Assembly: GCA_964019135.1 (NCBI GenBank)
Contig: OZ025248.1
Coordinates: 30,187,670-30,251,669 of the forward strand
Direction of reading: 5' to 3'
Length of the DNA: 64,000 nucleotides
Source of the DNA: Arenicola marina
Lineage: Eukaryota > Annelida > Polychaeta > Arenicolidae
Shown here: in pieces, positions 46,859-58,345 of the stretch
How positions within the stretch are numbered: the first letter of the stretch is position 1
Layout: each line of letters starts with the position of its first letter
Notes under the pieces: generated by a model
Seen by the model: only the letters and a program-made list of their open reading frames with translations
Databases searched by the model: none
What the model was told of the DNA's origin: nothing
Position numbers and translations under genes: made by a program

Positions 46859-49800
46859 TCATTTTTTCTCAGCAAAGGTGGCAGATGCGTGAGCGATTCC
46901 CAACTTCCTGAAAACGAATACAAGAAACCGACAGTTAGCATGCACGTCAAACTACATTATGAGTATATATATGTATACGGCGCTACAAATCATACATTAC
47001 TTATAAAAAGGCGACATGCATTTTGAGAATGCATGTTTATATCGCGTGTTAGATCATGAAGATGTAACGAGTAAGATACTGTACATAAAGTCAGACCCCG
47101 TTTATCCGACACCCGTTAATCCGGAAACCCCGCTATCCGACACACTTCGACCTGTAACGGATTTCTACAATGCTATCTTCGGCAAAAAGTGACTGGCTAT
47201 CACCAAAGATTCCAAAGATGTCCTCCGCATACGATCGGCCTAACATGGAGAATGTTGTCTTCACATGGTAAAGGTCACTGGTCATTTTAAGTACTCTTCC
47301 GGGTGGTTGAATCGCTTTAAGAAACACTTCGCCATCAAACATGTCACCAAGCATGTTCAAGCTGGAAGCGCCGACATGATTCAAGTCCAGGTTGTGTGTC
47401 AAACACTTGAACCATATGGCAGCTTTGCTCAAAGACTTACAGAACTATTCTGCCTATGTGCAATGTACTTTGGATACTTTCTTAAAATTAGCAGTTTACC
47501 CGCCCGTAGCCTAAGTGTTCAATGTCGCAGACAGTTACAGTTGAATATAACGCAATATGACTGCACAAACAATCGGCCATTGCCGAAGGGTCATTTAGGT
47601 CACCCGACCCACCCCCCCCACCCACCCTGGGATTTCTGAATTCGTTAATCCGACATATTCGTTAATCCGACACAAATTCGGGTGTAACCGAATGTGCCGG
47701 ATTAACGGGGTCTGACTGTATATGATTGTATATAGCCTTATTTTATTTTAGAAGCATGACAGAAAATATATATTAATACTGACGTCTATGCCGTAAAACT
47801 TACGCTTCCCGGTAGAAGGTATCTGCCGGAATTCTGTCGAGGTCACTGCCCACCGGTTTTACGTTGTATGTCTTTATACCCAAAGTGTCCATGGCTGCAG
47901 AAGAAAGTTATACGAATAAAGTTTCACCGGTACACAACCAACTGAGGTATAAATGCAAGAGCGCGATCTCACGACATTGTCGCATAATAAAATAAGTCCA
48001 TTCTTATAGATATATCTTATAATCAATTCCCGCCTTCATCGATTCGTGAAAAAGTCATGTCTACAACACTTACCGCTTTACCGCACCGAAGGTGTAGCAC
48101 TACCACTCCGAAGGCGTAGCACTACCGCTACGAAGGTGTAGCACTACCGCTCCGAAGGTGTAGCACTAACGCTCCGATAGTGTAGCACTACCGCTCCGAA
48201 GGTGTAGCACTACCGATCCGAAGGTGTAACACTAACGCTCCGAAGGTGTAGCACTACCGCTCCGAAGGTGTAGCACTAACGCTCCGATAGTGTAGCACTA
48301 CCGCTCCGAAGGTGTAGCACTACCGCTCCGAAGGTGTAGCACTATAGCGCTGCGAAGGTGAAGCACTATATATACTGCTGAGGAGGTGTACCACTATATA
48401 TATATATATATACCGCTCCTAAGGTTTTGCATTACCGCTCCGGAGGTGAAGCAATACCTCACTGAATATGCGGTCTTCACGCCGAGAGTAACAAATGCGC
48501 ACCGAGGATCCTAATTACCACATCAGGCGTATATAGCTAGCTGACGTCGCGCGCTGATTACTAATCTACATGGTTCAGGTGGAATGGCGTATGTTGGGCA
48601 CAAATTCTGATCTATATCACTCTGGGGGTTAAAAATAAAGCAGCGCCTGCTATGTTCTATCGCTCCGGGAGTAGCTAAGGATCGACTCACCAAACGTTTT
48701 GTGAGACAACTTTTGGTGGTACATGTAGAACCAATGCGGTCGCGCCAAAGGTTTAGTCTTAACTACTCTGGAAGTATAACGCCTCACGCAAGGTCTGCTC
48801 GATAGGTTCACACAGCTGGGGGGGTGGGGGGGCGGCAAACCCCCTGGACCCCTTGTCCCACAATACATCCCAGACTCTTACCATTCTTGTAGTGCTCCAA
48901 TGTGATGAAACCTCGATCTGTTGGATCTAACATGCCAAACACAGACTTGATGTTGCTCTCATCAAATAAAGATGGGTAGTCCAGCTTTGATGCTCTGGAT
49001 TTTTGCAGCTTTTCAAGGTAGTCAACCATAAATGCTTTGGGATTGTCTGCATAATAGAGAATGGAAATTAAATGTTTGGATACATTATTCATTATTTACT
49101 TGTCTTTAGATTATACTAAAAAAGGAAAATTGTATATTTCTTTTTAAATTTACTTACTGTATGGGCTTTGTATAACCATACATCAGCCAAGGCAGAGGGT
49201 GAGAGCTAGAGTATCAGAACCATGCTTCTGTTATTTTGCTTGAGATCACTACCACTAGAGGCCTCTTAAATACCTTTACTCAAAGACTGCATGACTAGCA
49301 GGACTGTAGAATAGGAACAATATATATATCAATTTCTCAGCCCGAAATATCCATGTGCAGCATGCTCCAAAAACGTATATGGCACCATGCAGGTTTACAC
49401 ATTGGTGCTCAGTAAAATGAAAACACAAATACAAGTGAGATATATTTTTGACTCTTTGGATAGATTTGACAGCAATAGATCTAAAAATTCCATCTGAAAG
49501 TTAGAGAAAAAATTAACATGGCTGCTGCATTGAAGGTGTCCAAATGTGTCAGGACACAAATCAATTTTTAGTGTCATTTCTCTTATGGATACAACTTAGC
49601 TTATTTACCTAATAGTGAGACTGATGCTCAAGGATTCAGAAAGAGTATGTCCCTATCCTTCTAATAAAAAACTGTTTTCCATATTAACTTTCAAATGACT
49701 GCTACAGGGAAATGATATATGCAACTAATCAAAACCCTTAAACCTTGTATGAGTTTTGATGTCAAAGCCACATGAAAGTATGATATATATATATAGAGCT

Positions 49801-50821
49801 CCAATATGTCTCCATTTAAGGAATCAAGGTTATACCCACCAGTTTTTTGTTGCATACTCTTTGCTATAGATAGCATATGAAAGGCTGTACTTAGTGCCGA
49901 TGACTGCGTACGTAGTAAATTCTAATGAATGAAGAAGTTAAAGTTGCATGTCAAGCTCTTTCCCGCCAAAACTAATGAGGTCAAAATACATATAAGAATC
50001 AGTCCTTGAATCATTCAAGACTTCTTTTATCTATACTCCACCCATACCAGACTGGCAAATAGTGCCTCTTAGCCTTGTCCGTGATATCAATTTACTACAA
50101 GTTTTCCTTTTAGTGGTAAACGTCATCAGTTTGTATGCTTCGCGATGCTTTGGTATAAGTAGCAGTGCCGCGACCGAGTTCTGTGGTGTCCCGGGATAGA
50201 CACGTTTGCCACACCACAGCTGAAACGGCGATGTTTATCAGGTTTCTGAATTTATAGAATGAAACAATCGAGTTTTCTGCAAATTTGGATATAAATTTCG
50301 CCTAGGCTTAGTTTTGGCGGGAAAGAACTTGACATGCAACTTTAAGAGCTTGTGGCCCGGGATGGACGGATTTCCGGATAGGATTTCCATTGTCTTTAAC
50401 TAAAAAGGTAACTGTCAACATGTACTAAGTAGCTCATCGCCATTTTTATTTGCTATTTTGGAAAGAAGCAACATTTCACTGCAAAACCTAGCGAAATTGT
50501 GACACCACAGAAATTAGAATGGGCCTAGATTCTACCACAAAAAATGGTTCCTTGAATAACAGTCACTGTAAATCATTGGAGGGGGGTTGTAGGGGGCCCT
50601 ACCGCGCACGTATACACTGTAAGGCCCCTACGCCCCCCCCCCCCCCCCCCCTCCACTGATTTACCAGTTTACCAGTTTTACTGTGACACTACACATGTGT
50701 GTGCCTCGAGTTACTCACTGGGTCTTTCGTAGATCAATTGTCCCGTCAAGTTGCTAAATAATTCTAAAATTTTGTGTTTCTCAAGAAAGACCTTCGCATC
50801 CTCTTCTTGCGGGCACTCCAT
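46859..50821 (-). CDS. EFCAB10: EFCAB10 homologue, four exons
   Basis: Exons (minus strand): 50719-50821, 48882-49046, 47804-47894, 46859-46907. All introns have GT...AG ends and the phases join, giving 135 residues with a TGA stop. Residues 8-50 form an RIIa/DPY-30-type dimerisation-docking helix pair (FLEKHKILELF, then NNPKAFMVDYLEKLQ), the EFCAB10 hallmark. Residues 67-95 are one EF-hand-like unit (SVFGMLDPTDRGFITLEHYK) whose loop has Gly and Ile in place but lacks acidic residues at positions 3, 5 and 12, so calcium binding is doubtful. The family is linked to cilia and sperm by expression, with no fixed mechanism. Introns hold a MITE, a 22-bp array and a Tigger remnant. The gene is head-to-head with BRK1. 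Confidence 0.87.
47088..47718 (+). mobile_element. Tigger/pogo-type DNA transposon remnant
   Basis: The terminal inverted repeats are AGTCAGACCCCGTTTATCCG (left) and, inverted, CAGTCAGACCCCGTTAATCC (right). TA flanks both sides (47086-47087 and 47719-47720). The interior keeps a CENP-B-type HTH piece (TGHFKYSSGWLNRFKKHFAI, from 47271) preceded by PNMENVVFTW; the DDE catalytic part is deleted. It lies in intron 3 of EFCAB10, in opposite orientation to the gene. Confidence 0.88.
48085..48450. repeat. 22-bp tandem array in EFCAB10 intron 2
   Basis: About 16 units of TAGCACTACCGCTCCGAAGG plus TG. The pair of variants TAACGCTCCGATAGTG recurs 110 bp apart (five units), suggesting local higher-order duplication. 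The right part degrades into a (TA)n run near 48396-48411. Confidence 0.9.
49942..50341. mobile_element. TTAA-type MITE family, copy 2
   Basis: Exactly flanked by TTAA (49938-49941 and 50342-50345). Ends AGTTGCATGTCAAGCTCTTT and the inverted copy. Inner sequence is shared with 46110-46492, including CTGAAACGGCGAT and AATTTATAGMATGAAACAAT. It lies in intron 1 of EFCAB10. Confidence 0.9.
50575..50665. repeat. Hairpin with poly-C arm
   Basis: AATCATTGGAGGGGGGTTGT and GTAGGGGGCCC pair with GGCCCCTACGCCCCC and CCCTCCACTGATT on the right, a likely MITE-like palindrome with an expanded C run at 50632-50651. It lies in EFCAB10 intron 1, about 55 bp downstream of its first coding exon. Confidence 0.6.
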
Positions 50822-51090
50822 TTTGCTGCTCAGTCCGTTCAGTTACTGTCTGTATGTTTATCAGACAGCTGTGTTGACGTTGCTCCGTCGCTGCTTCGTC
50901 ACGGAGCACGGAGGTTTGACAATGCATACCCTGATACCGGTAGTACATTTGTGGCAAGCTTGTTGCCATGCGACACCAATAGAGGCGTCCACGCGATGCT
51001 CGAGAATGTACGTTCCGATTTAGGTGTTCAGCGCCATCTAGCGAATGCTGGAGGCCACTTTCAAGCCTACTTCCGCGTCAAGACAACAAC
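50822..51090. promoter_or_regulatory. Divergent EFCAB10/BRK1 promoter region
   Basis: Only 269 bp separate the EFCAB10 ATG (minus) from the BRK1 ATG (plus), so both transcription starts and 5' UTRs must lie here or be split by untranslated exons. No TATA box is evident. An inverted CTCCGTCGCTGC/GTCACGGAGCACGGAG-like area lies near 50882-50912. Confidence 0.6.
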
Positions 51091-53274
51091 ATGGCATCGC
51101 GAGATCCACAAGCACAAATGTCACAAATTCAGCGGCAAATTCAACAGGATTGGGCCAACAGAGAATACATTGAAGTCATCACATGCAGTATTAAAAAAAT
51201 TGCGGACTTTTTAAATTCCTTTGGTAAGCTAAACGCCTTTTAAATTCCTTTGCCTTTGGTAAACTAAACGCCTTAACAATACCAGGGCAGAGCTAGCCTG
51301 AATGTTCAGACGTTACAGTTTGGCAGTCTGATGCTGACTTACAGTCACAAGAACAAGTGTCAAGACTGTAACGTCTGAACATTCAGGCTAGGGCAGAGCT
51401 GGCAGTGAGTGATGAAGACTGAAGTGGCCTGTAGGCTGTCGTAAGGAAAAGCCTTGAAATTTGAGTATGCCATGTGTATGTGAATTGTGATGATGGGTGG
51501 GGACAAAAGCCTGAAGTAGATCTACGATCTAGCTGCCGAAGTGCCGAAAAGTTCTGAGGTGTTAAAAGATCGCTACAAAAATAAAGGACTGATGTGTGCT
51601 GAAACTATGATACTATACTGATACTATGAAAGCCATTACCTCAATGCATCAGGTAAAAATAGACATCATAGCAATTTTGTATCTGAAAAGGGGAGAAGGG
51701 GGTATCGGCTTGCAGCTCTTAGGTGTGGGGGAAAGGGGGGGTGGCAAAGGATGTTATTAGCGGCTCACAGGTGGGGGACAAGCTCAAGTGTCTGACTTTA
51801 AGGGAGGGAATTTATGTATACATTTAAGTATGGGCTGGCCAGCAGGCAGGCCATTACCAGAAGTCGAACAATAATAAATGGATTAGGCCTAATTTAATAG
51901 CAGAACAAAAAGAAGAGTAAGGGTGAATAAAATTGGTATGGATGAATAAGTTACTCACCCTCCTGGTGACCATGTAAAAGTTGCTTCATCTCAGGCAACC
52001 TTAGGCTATGTGTGGGGAAATTAAGGGATGATGTGTGATTATAGATCTAAGTATAACAGTGAAATGTTATATATCAGGCAAGATACTAGAAAAACACTGA
52101 TCTTGCTTGTGTTATGCTGTATCAGAGTCTGGGACAGCTAAAATTGTGTAACCTGTCCCAAACTGCCCTGCAACCTTTTTTTTGCCACTAGTCTAGGAAA
52201 GTGTAACTTTCTTATATATTACCATGATTACATCATCAAAAGTTAGGCATTGCTGCCATATTTTGCACTAACATGAAGTAAAAATTCACAATGTAAACAG
52301 TTCATTAAGAGCTAGTACATACAACATCAGAAAATATATTTAAAAGGTTATTAAGTTTTGATACAGGTAAAAAAAAATTGTATAAGCAGCTTTAAATTCA
52401 ACTCATAATAATGGTAATAGTTCGAGTTTTGCATGGCTTTAGGCATGTTTCATTGGCCCTTGATTAATCTGTAGCAACCCTTCATTTTAATTATCACTAG
52501 CTGCCTCAATTGTATATATGAGGGGCTGCTGCAGCTTAATGTTAGGTCAATAAACTCCCCTGTTGACTTGTATGTGCTATATTATCGTATTGCTTTTCAT
52601 TATAGGTGTACGCAGTGGTAAAGAATCTCCTTTATTTTTTTCTTTTGCCATTTTTAAAAGCCTCTTTTTTTGTTTGCCTGAATTGATAAATAATTGTAGT
52701 TCTGTATGTGTTCTTATTTATGTTTGTATTTGATAACTATAAAGAACAAACATTTGATATCTGAATAAACAGTGGGGTATCTTTCCACATCTTGTGAATG
52801 ACTTGACAATAAAGTATTATAAGATTGCTCAATCAAATATTATCATAATTGTTGTTATTTATATTTTGATATCATTTACAGATATGTCCTGCAGATCCAG
52901 ACTGGCGACATTGAATGAAAAACTATCAACACTTGAAAGAAGAGTTGAATATATTGAGGCAAAGGTAGCGATGACAATATAAGAGAAACTAAGAAATTGT
53001 ATTGCTATATTGCCAGGGCATATATGCTTTATTGCTGTGCTCTCTCAATTAAGCTATGTAACTGTTAAGTAAGTAGAATTTATAGTAATGTAAACAAAAC
53101 TTAATGAAGAAAGTTGGTGATAAATGTTAACTTACTTCTGGACATGGCTATAGGTTGTGACATCATTGTTGCAAAATGTCACGTGTAGCAATAAGTAGAG
53201 TAACTACTCTGAATGTAACTTATAATTCTGTTCTTACCTTCTTCCAGGTTACTAAAGGAGAAACACTTTCATGA
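51091..53274 (+). CDS. BRK1: BRK1 (BRICK1/HSPC300), WAVE complex subunit, three exons
   Basis: Exons 51091-51223, 52882-52964 and 53248-53274. GT-AG introns of 1,658 and 283 bp join in phase to give 80 residues. The product carries the hallmark [20 protein letters not shown] (19-38), [20 protein letters not shown] (40-59) and the coiled coil ending [15 protein letters not shown], nearly identical to vertebrate BRK1 after a slightly longer N-terminus ([12 protein letters not shown]). BRK1 is the smallest core subunit of the WAVE regulatory complex with WAVE, ABI, NAP1 and SRA1/CYFIP, and links Rac signalling to Arp2/3 actin nucleation at the cell edge. The second exon appears to read on to a stop after AMTI if the intron is ignored; the third exon restores the conserved end. 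A 97-bp MITE sits in intron 1. Confidence 0.96.
51294..51390. mobile_element. 97-bp MITE in BRK1 intron 1
   Basis: Perfect 26-bp inverted ends (TAGCCTGAATGTTCAGACGT and on) around a short loop. A 9-bp direct flank, GGGCAGAGC, occurs at 51285-51293 and 51391-51399. The sharp ends and intact duplication indicate a fairly recent insertion. Confidence 0.9.
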
Positions 53275-54500
53275 TGAACCTTTAAAGTAAAGATCAACAT
53301 GCATTGTCGCCAATATAGCCTTGATGAATGCTTTGTGAAGTCGACTTGATCTGTCGTCATGGTTTAATCTTATATTAATACCATGACTGGACGTTATAAA
53401 GACCATGATATCACATTATTGCTGATGCCTGATTGGGATGAGTACAATCTAATATCTGCCACAAGCCGTCAGCACGTTATTGCATCATAATGGAAATTAC
53501 TTAATCAACTCTCAGAGAGGTGGTCATCTTTTTGAGTCATTACGGATTCAAGCCTATATGACCTTGGACTCATTTAGGGAACCTTTATATGATTCATTGT
53601 CATCTTTGGTGGAAGCGCAGCGCTCATCATTAACAATTAAATGTTGCTTAACAGTGTTTATTGTATATATATATATGTACTGGCCTATGTTCGGGGCCTG
53701 TTACTCGTTCTGTAGGAGTAGTCTATGCTGTAGTTGCCGAATGAAAGAGAATAACATTAACAACAGATAGTGAATTTTCTCCAGCCCGTCTCCATGGTTT
53801 ATCTTCACCATTCATACAGTAGCTTAGGGTATAGCCCCACATCCTAAAATGGATGACGTATTGATGAATCCATGTCTCCTAAGGCGCGGGTAGTCTCACA
53901 GCTATCGCCGTCAAAATCTGGAACCAAATCTGGCTGTAAATTAGGATTGACCGATGCTCAGAGATTGGCACGTGTGGGTAAAGAAACAACAACGCTGGTG
54001 GTGATTTAAGATCAAGCCTGGTGTAAATTGTATGGACTTATTTAGATTGCTAGATGATTGCTTCACCGAGTCACAGATAATATCCATCCATGTGCAATGT
54101 ACAGAGTGACCCCCACGTGCTGGATGGCAAGGCTTGACAGTCGTCTGGTGGATGCATCTAGTTAAGGGAACCGCCATCTTTTGTACACGTCATGATTTTG
54201 AATAAAATAGTTATAGACAACCAGGTGTACTGTCTACTTTACTTGTTATTTGATTTAAATTGCGTTATTTAAGTGGTTTTTCTAGGTTTTAAAATCGGGT
54301 TTCAGTTGTACGTTCATACCGACCTGCCAAACGAAACTGCGCTGTCGAAAGTGCTTTACTCCAAAGTGCAATAATACCGAATAATATGTTGTGATAGCAA
54401 GTTATACACATTGCGGCTAATCTATTAGGAATCCCGGCCACTCCTAAACCAAAATAGTGACGCGCGTTCTAATGCCAGAATTATCGACAAAGACAACAAT
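53275..54500. other. BRK1 3' region and spacer
   Basis: AT-rich, with no coding exon recognised. An AATAAA at about 54198 is a possible poly(A) signal on the plus strand, though it lies some 0.9 kb after the stop. Confidence 0.4.
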
Positions 54501-54502
54501 AG

Positions 54503-57500
54503 TTGGGGATTCCATATCAGATCGATAATGGGAACCAAGTGTTGGGGAATCGTCATCGGATCGACAATGCCAAGATCTGCCAAGTGTTTGGGATTCTTTA
54601 TCAGATCGACAATGGTAACCAAGTGCAGGGGATTCCTTATCAGATCGACAATGCATGGTAACCAAGTGTTGGGGATTCCTTATCAGATCGACAATAGAAA
54701 TCAAGTGTTGAGGATTCCTTATCAGATCGACAATGGTAACCAAGTGTTAGGGATTCCTTATCAGATCGACAATGCTAACCAAGTGTTGGGAATTCCTTAT
54801 CAGATCGGGGGCCGGCGCGATAGCTCAGTGGGCTAAAGCGCTCGCATTGAGTGCTCTGGTCACCTGAGAGGCTAACGGCGCGTGGATCGATGGTTCGAGT
54901 CCTGCTGTGGCTGTCTGTGTGGTTGCAGGATAAAGATCCCATGTCTTTCTTCGTAAAGAGTAGGGGGTTACCCCTGGAGACATGGCTCCACCCTCCCTTC
55001 CTTCTCCCATTGACGCGATATGACCAAAATTGGTTAAAGCGTTCAGAATAACCAACCAACCAACCATCCTTATCAGATCGACAATAGAAACTAAGTGTTG
55101 GGGATTCCTTATCCGGTAGAAAAAAGAAACCAATTGTTGGGGATTCCTTATCAGGTAGAAATTAAAACCAAGCTTTGAGGATTCCTCATCAGATCGACAA
55201 TGGTAACCAAGTGTTCGGGATTCCTTATCAGATCGACAATAGAAACCAAGTGTTGAGGATTCCTTATCAGATCGACAATGGTAGCCAAGTGTTCGGGATT
55301 CCTCCTTATCAGATCGACAATAGAACCCAAGTGTTGAGGATTCCTTATCAGATCGACAATGGTAACCAAGTGTTGAGGATTCCTTATCAGATCGACAATG
55401 ATAACCAAGCGTTGGGGATTCCTTATCAGATCGACAATGGTAACCAAGTGTTGATGATTCCTTATCAGATCGACAATGGTTACCAAGTATTGGGGATTTC
55501 TCATCAGATCGACAATGTTAACCAAGTCTTGGGGATTCCTTATCAGATTGACAATACAAACCACGTGTTGGGGATTCCTTATCAGGTAGAAATAGAAACC
55601 AAGTGTTGGGGATTCCTTATCAGATCGACAATGGTAACCAAGTGTTGAGGATTCCTTATCAGATCGACAATGGTAACCAAGTGTTGGGGATTCCTTATCA
55701 GATCGACATTGGTAACCAAGTGTTGAGGATTCCTTATCAGATCGACAATGGTAACCAAGTGTTGAGGATTCCTCATCAGATCGACAATGGTAACCAAGTG
55801 TTGAGGATTCCTCATCAGATCGACAATGGTAACCACGTGTTGGGGATTCCTCATCAGATCGACAATACAAACCACGTGTTGGGGATTCCTTATCAGGTAG
55901 AAATAGAAACCAAGTGTTGAGGATTCCTTATCAGATCGACAATGGTAACAAAGTGTTGAGGATTCCTTATCAGATCGACAATGGTAACCAAGTGTTGAGG
56001 ATTCCTCATAAGATCGACAATGGTAACCAAGTGTTGAGGATTCCTTATCAGATCGACAATGGTAACCAAATGTTGAGGATTCCTTATCAGATCGACAATG
56101 GTAACCAAGTGTTGAGGATTCCTTATCAGATCGACAATGGTAACCAAGTGTTCGGGATTCCTTATCAGATCGACAATAGAAACCAAGTGTTGAGGATTCC
56201 TTATCAGATCGACAATGGTTACCAAGTGTTGAGGATTCCTTATCAGATCGACAATGGTAACCAAGTGTTGAGGATTCCTCATAAGATCGACAATGGTAAC
56301 CAAGTGTTGAGGATTCCTTATCAGATCGACAATGGTAACCAAATGTTGAGGATTCCTTATCAGATCGACAATGGTAACCAAGTGTTGAGGATTCCTTATC
56401 AGATCGACAATGGTAACCAAGTGTTCGGGATTCCTTATCAGATCGACAATAGAAACCAAGTGTTGAGGATTCCTCATCAGATCGACAATGGGAACCAAGT
56501 GTTGGGGATTCCTCATCAGATCGACAATGGTAACCATATGTTGGGGATTCCTTATCAGATCGACAATACAAACCGATCAGATCGACAATGGTAGCCAAGT
56601 GTTGAGGATTCCTTATCAGATCGACAATGGTAACCAAGTGTTGGGGATTCCTTATCAGATCGACAATACAAACCACGTGTTGGGGATTCCTTATCAGATC
56701 GACCATAGAAACCAAGTGTTGAGGCTTCCTTATCAGATCGACAATGGTAACCAAGTGTTGAGGATTCCTTATCAGATCGACAATGGTAACCAAGTGTTGG
56801 GGATTCCTCATCAGATCGACAATGGTAACCAAGTGTTGGGGATTCCTTATCAGATCGACAATACAAACCACGTGTTGGGGATTCCTTATCAGATCGACAA
56901 TAGAAACCAAGTGTTGAGGATTCCTTATCAGATCGACAATGGTAACCAAGTGTTGGGGATTCCTCATCAGATCGACAATGGTAACCAAGTGTTGTGGATT
57001 CCTTATCAGATCGACAATACAAACCACGTGTTGGGGATTCCTTATCAGATCGACAATGGTAACCAAGTGTTGAGGATTCCTTATCAGATCGGCATTGGTA
57101 ACCAAGTGTTGGCGATTCCTCATCAGATCGACAATGGTAGCCAAGTGTTTGAGATTTCTTATCAGGTAGGCAATAGAAACCATGTGTTGGGGATTCCTTA
57201 TCAGGTAGACAATAGAAACCAAGTGTTGGGGATTCTGCATCAGATCTACATTAGGAACCAAGTGTTGGGGATTCCTTATCAGGTAGACAATAGAAACCAA
57301 GTGTTGAGGATTCTGCATCAGATCTACAATAGGAACCAAGTGTTTGCGATATTTCTTATCAGATCGACAATAAAAAAACAAATGTTGAGGATTCCTTATC
57401 AGATCGACAATGGTAACCAAGCGTTTGGGATTCCTTATCAGGTAGACAATAGAAACCAAATATTGAGGATTCTTTATCATATCTACAATAGGAACCAAGT

Positions 57501-57740
57501 GTTTGCGATATTCCTTATCAGATAGACAATAAAAAGCAAAAATGAGGATTCCTTATCAGAGCAACAATGAGAACTACCTACGTGTTTGGGATTCCTTATC
57601 AGATAGACAATAGCAACCAAGTATGGTGGATTCTGTATCAGATAGATAATGGGAACCAAAGTGTATATATTTAAGTGCATAGATTTAGATCGCCAATGGG
57701 AATCAAGTGCCGGGGATTCCTTATCAGATCGACAATGGGC
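54503..57740. repeat. 39-bp satellite array, about 75 units
   Basis: Consensus unit GGATTCCTTATCAGATCGAC followed by AATGGTAACCAAGTGTTGA. The array is highly regular from about 54,590 to 57,150 and more diverged after that. A seven-unit block is duplicated: CATAAGATCG near 56006 and 56279, and CAAATGTTGAGG near 56066 and 56339, both 273 bp apart. The 39-bp period equals 13 codons, which keeps long frames open on both strands (for example 55582-57498 on minus). Interrupted by a SINE at 54808-55066. Confidence 0.97.
54808..55066 (+). mobile_element. tRNA-derived SINE inserted in the satellite
   Basis: The 5' part is tRNA-like, with an A box (TAGCTCAGTGG at 54821) and a B box (GGTTCGAGTCC at 54892-54902), and a spacing that implies a long variable arm (Leu- or Ser-like). 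A non-tRNA body follows, then an (AACC)n tail. The 14-bp flank TCCTTATCAGATCG is present on both sides (54794-54807 and 55067-55080) and equals part of the satellite unit. Confidence 0.9.
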
Positions 57741-58345
57741 AGCAATTTCTAGAATGTGAGCTAAGTATAGCGAAATATATATATAATCGATAATGGAATC
57801 CCAGAATGTGGATTCTCGGTACGATGTCGACACTGTCACCTATACGTAGGGCTTCTCTATAACATCGACTAAGGAGTCAGATGTAGCGGGTAGGTAGGTA
57901 TACGTCTTGATTATATTGCGGCCAACTATCGGAGATTCTGCATTTTATGAACATCAATATTGGGAAATAGTGAAAAACATAGCGAACGAATTAAAGGGAA
58001 TACTGTGCACTAATGACAGAATACAGGCCAAGTGTAGAAACTTGATTTTGTGTAATGTCGCCAAAGGGAGCCCAGTGTAGGATATGCTGTGTAAATCCGA
58101 TTGTGGGAACCAAGCGTAAAGTGGGAAATTATCAGGGGATATGTGAGGTAGGCATATATTGGGGGCCATATTATACCAACGCGTTCTGCATAATAGTCAT
58201 AACAGGGCGAAGCTTATGGAATGTAAGCGTTCATAGAGTGGACGATTCCGTTTAATCGACAATTGAGGCCAGATGCAGGGGATTCTACATGTCGGTAACG
58301 GGGGTCAAGTGTTGCGTTGACCATGGAGGAGGCGCAATGCAATTT
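57741..58345. repeat. Decayed right edge of the 39-bp satellite
   Basis: Isolated recognisable pieces of the unit persist (GGGAACCAAGCGTAA, GGGGATTCTACAT, GGGGTCAAGTGTTG, ATCGACTAAGGAGTC) at irregular spacing, as expected for an unhomogenised array edge. Confidence 0.6.

Noticed and set aside
50774..51214. 146-codon plus-strand frame overlapping the BRK1 start
   Set aside because: Wrong frame for BRK1 and spans the divergent promoter; the conserved product is encoded from ATG 51091 in another frame.
54813..54910. A tRNA gene (A and B boxes present)
   Set aside because: The tRNA-like part is followed by a SINE body, an (AACC)n tail and target duplications, and the stems are imperfect; it is a SINE head.
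54503..57740. A CRISPR-like array of regular repeats
   Set aside because: Units are contiguous 39-bp copies without unique spacers, in animal DNA; it is a satellite.
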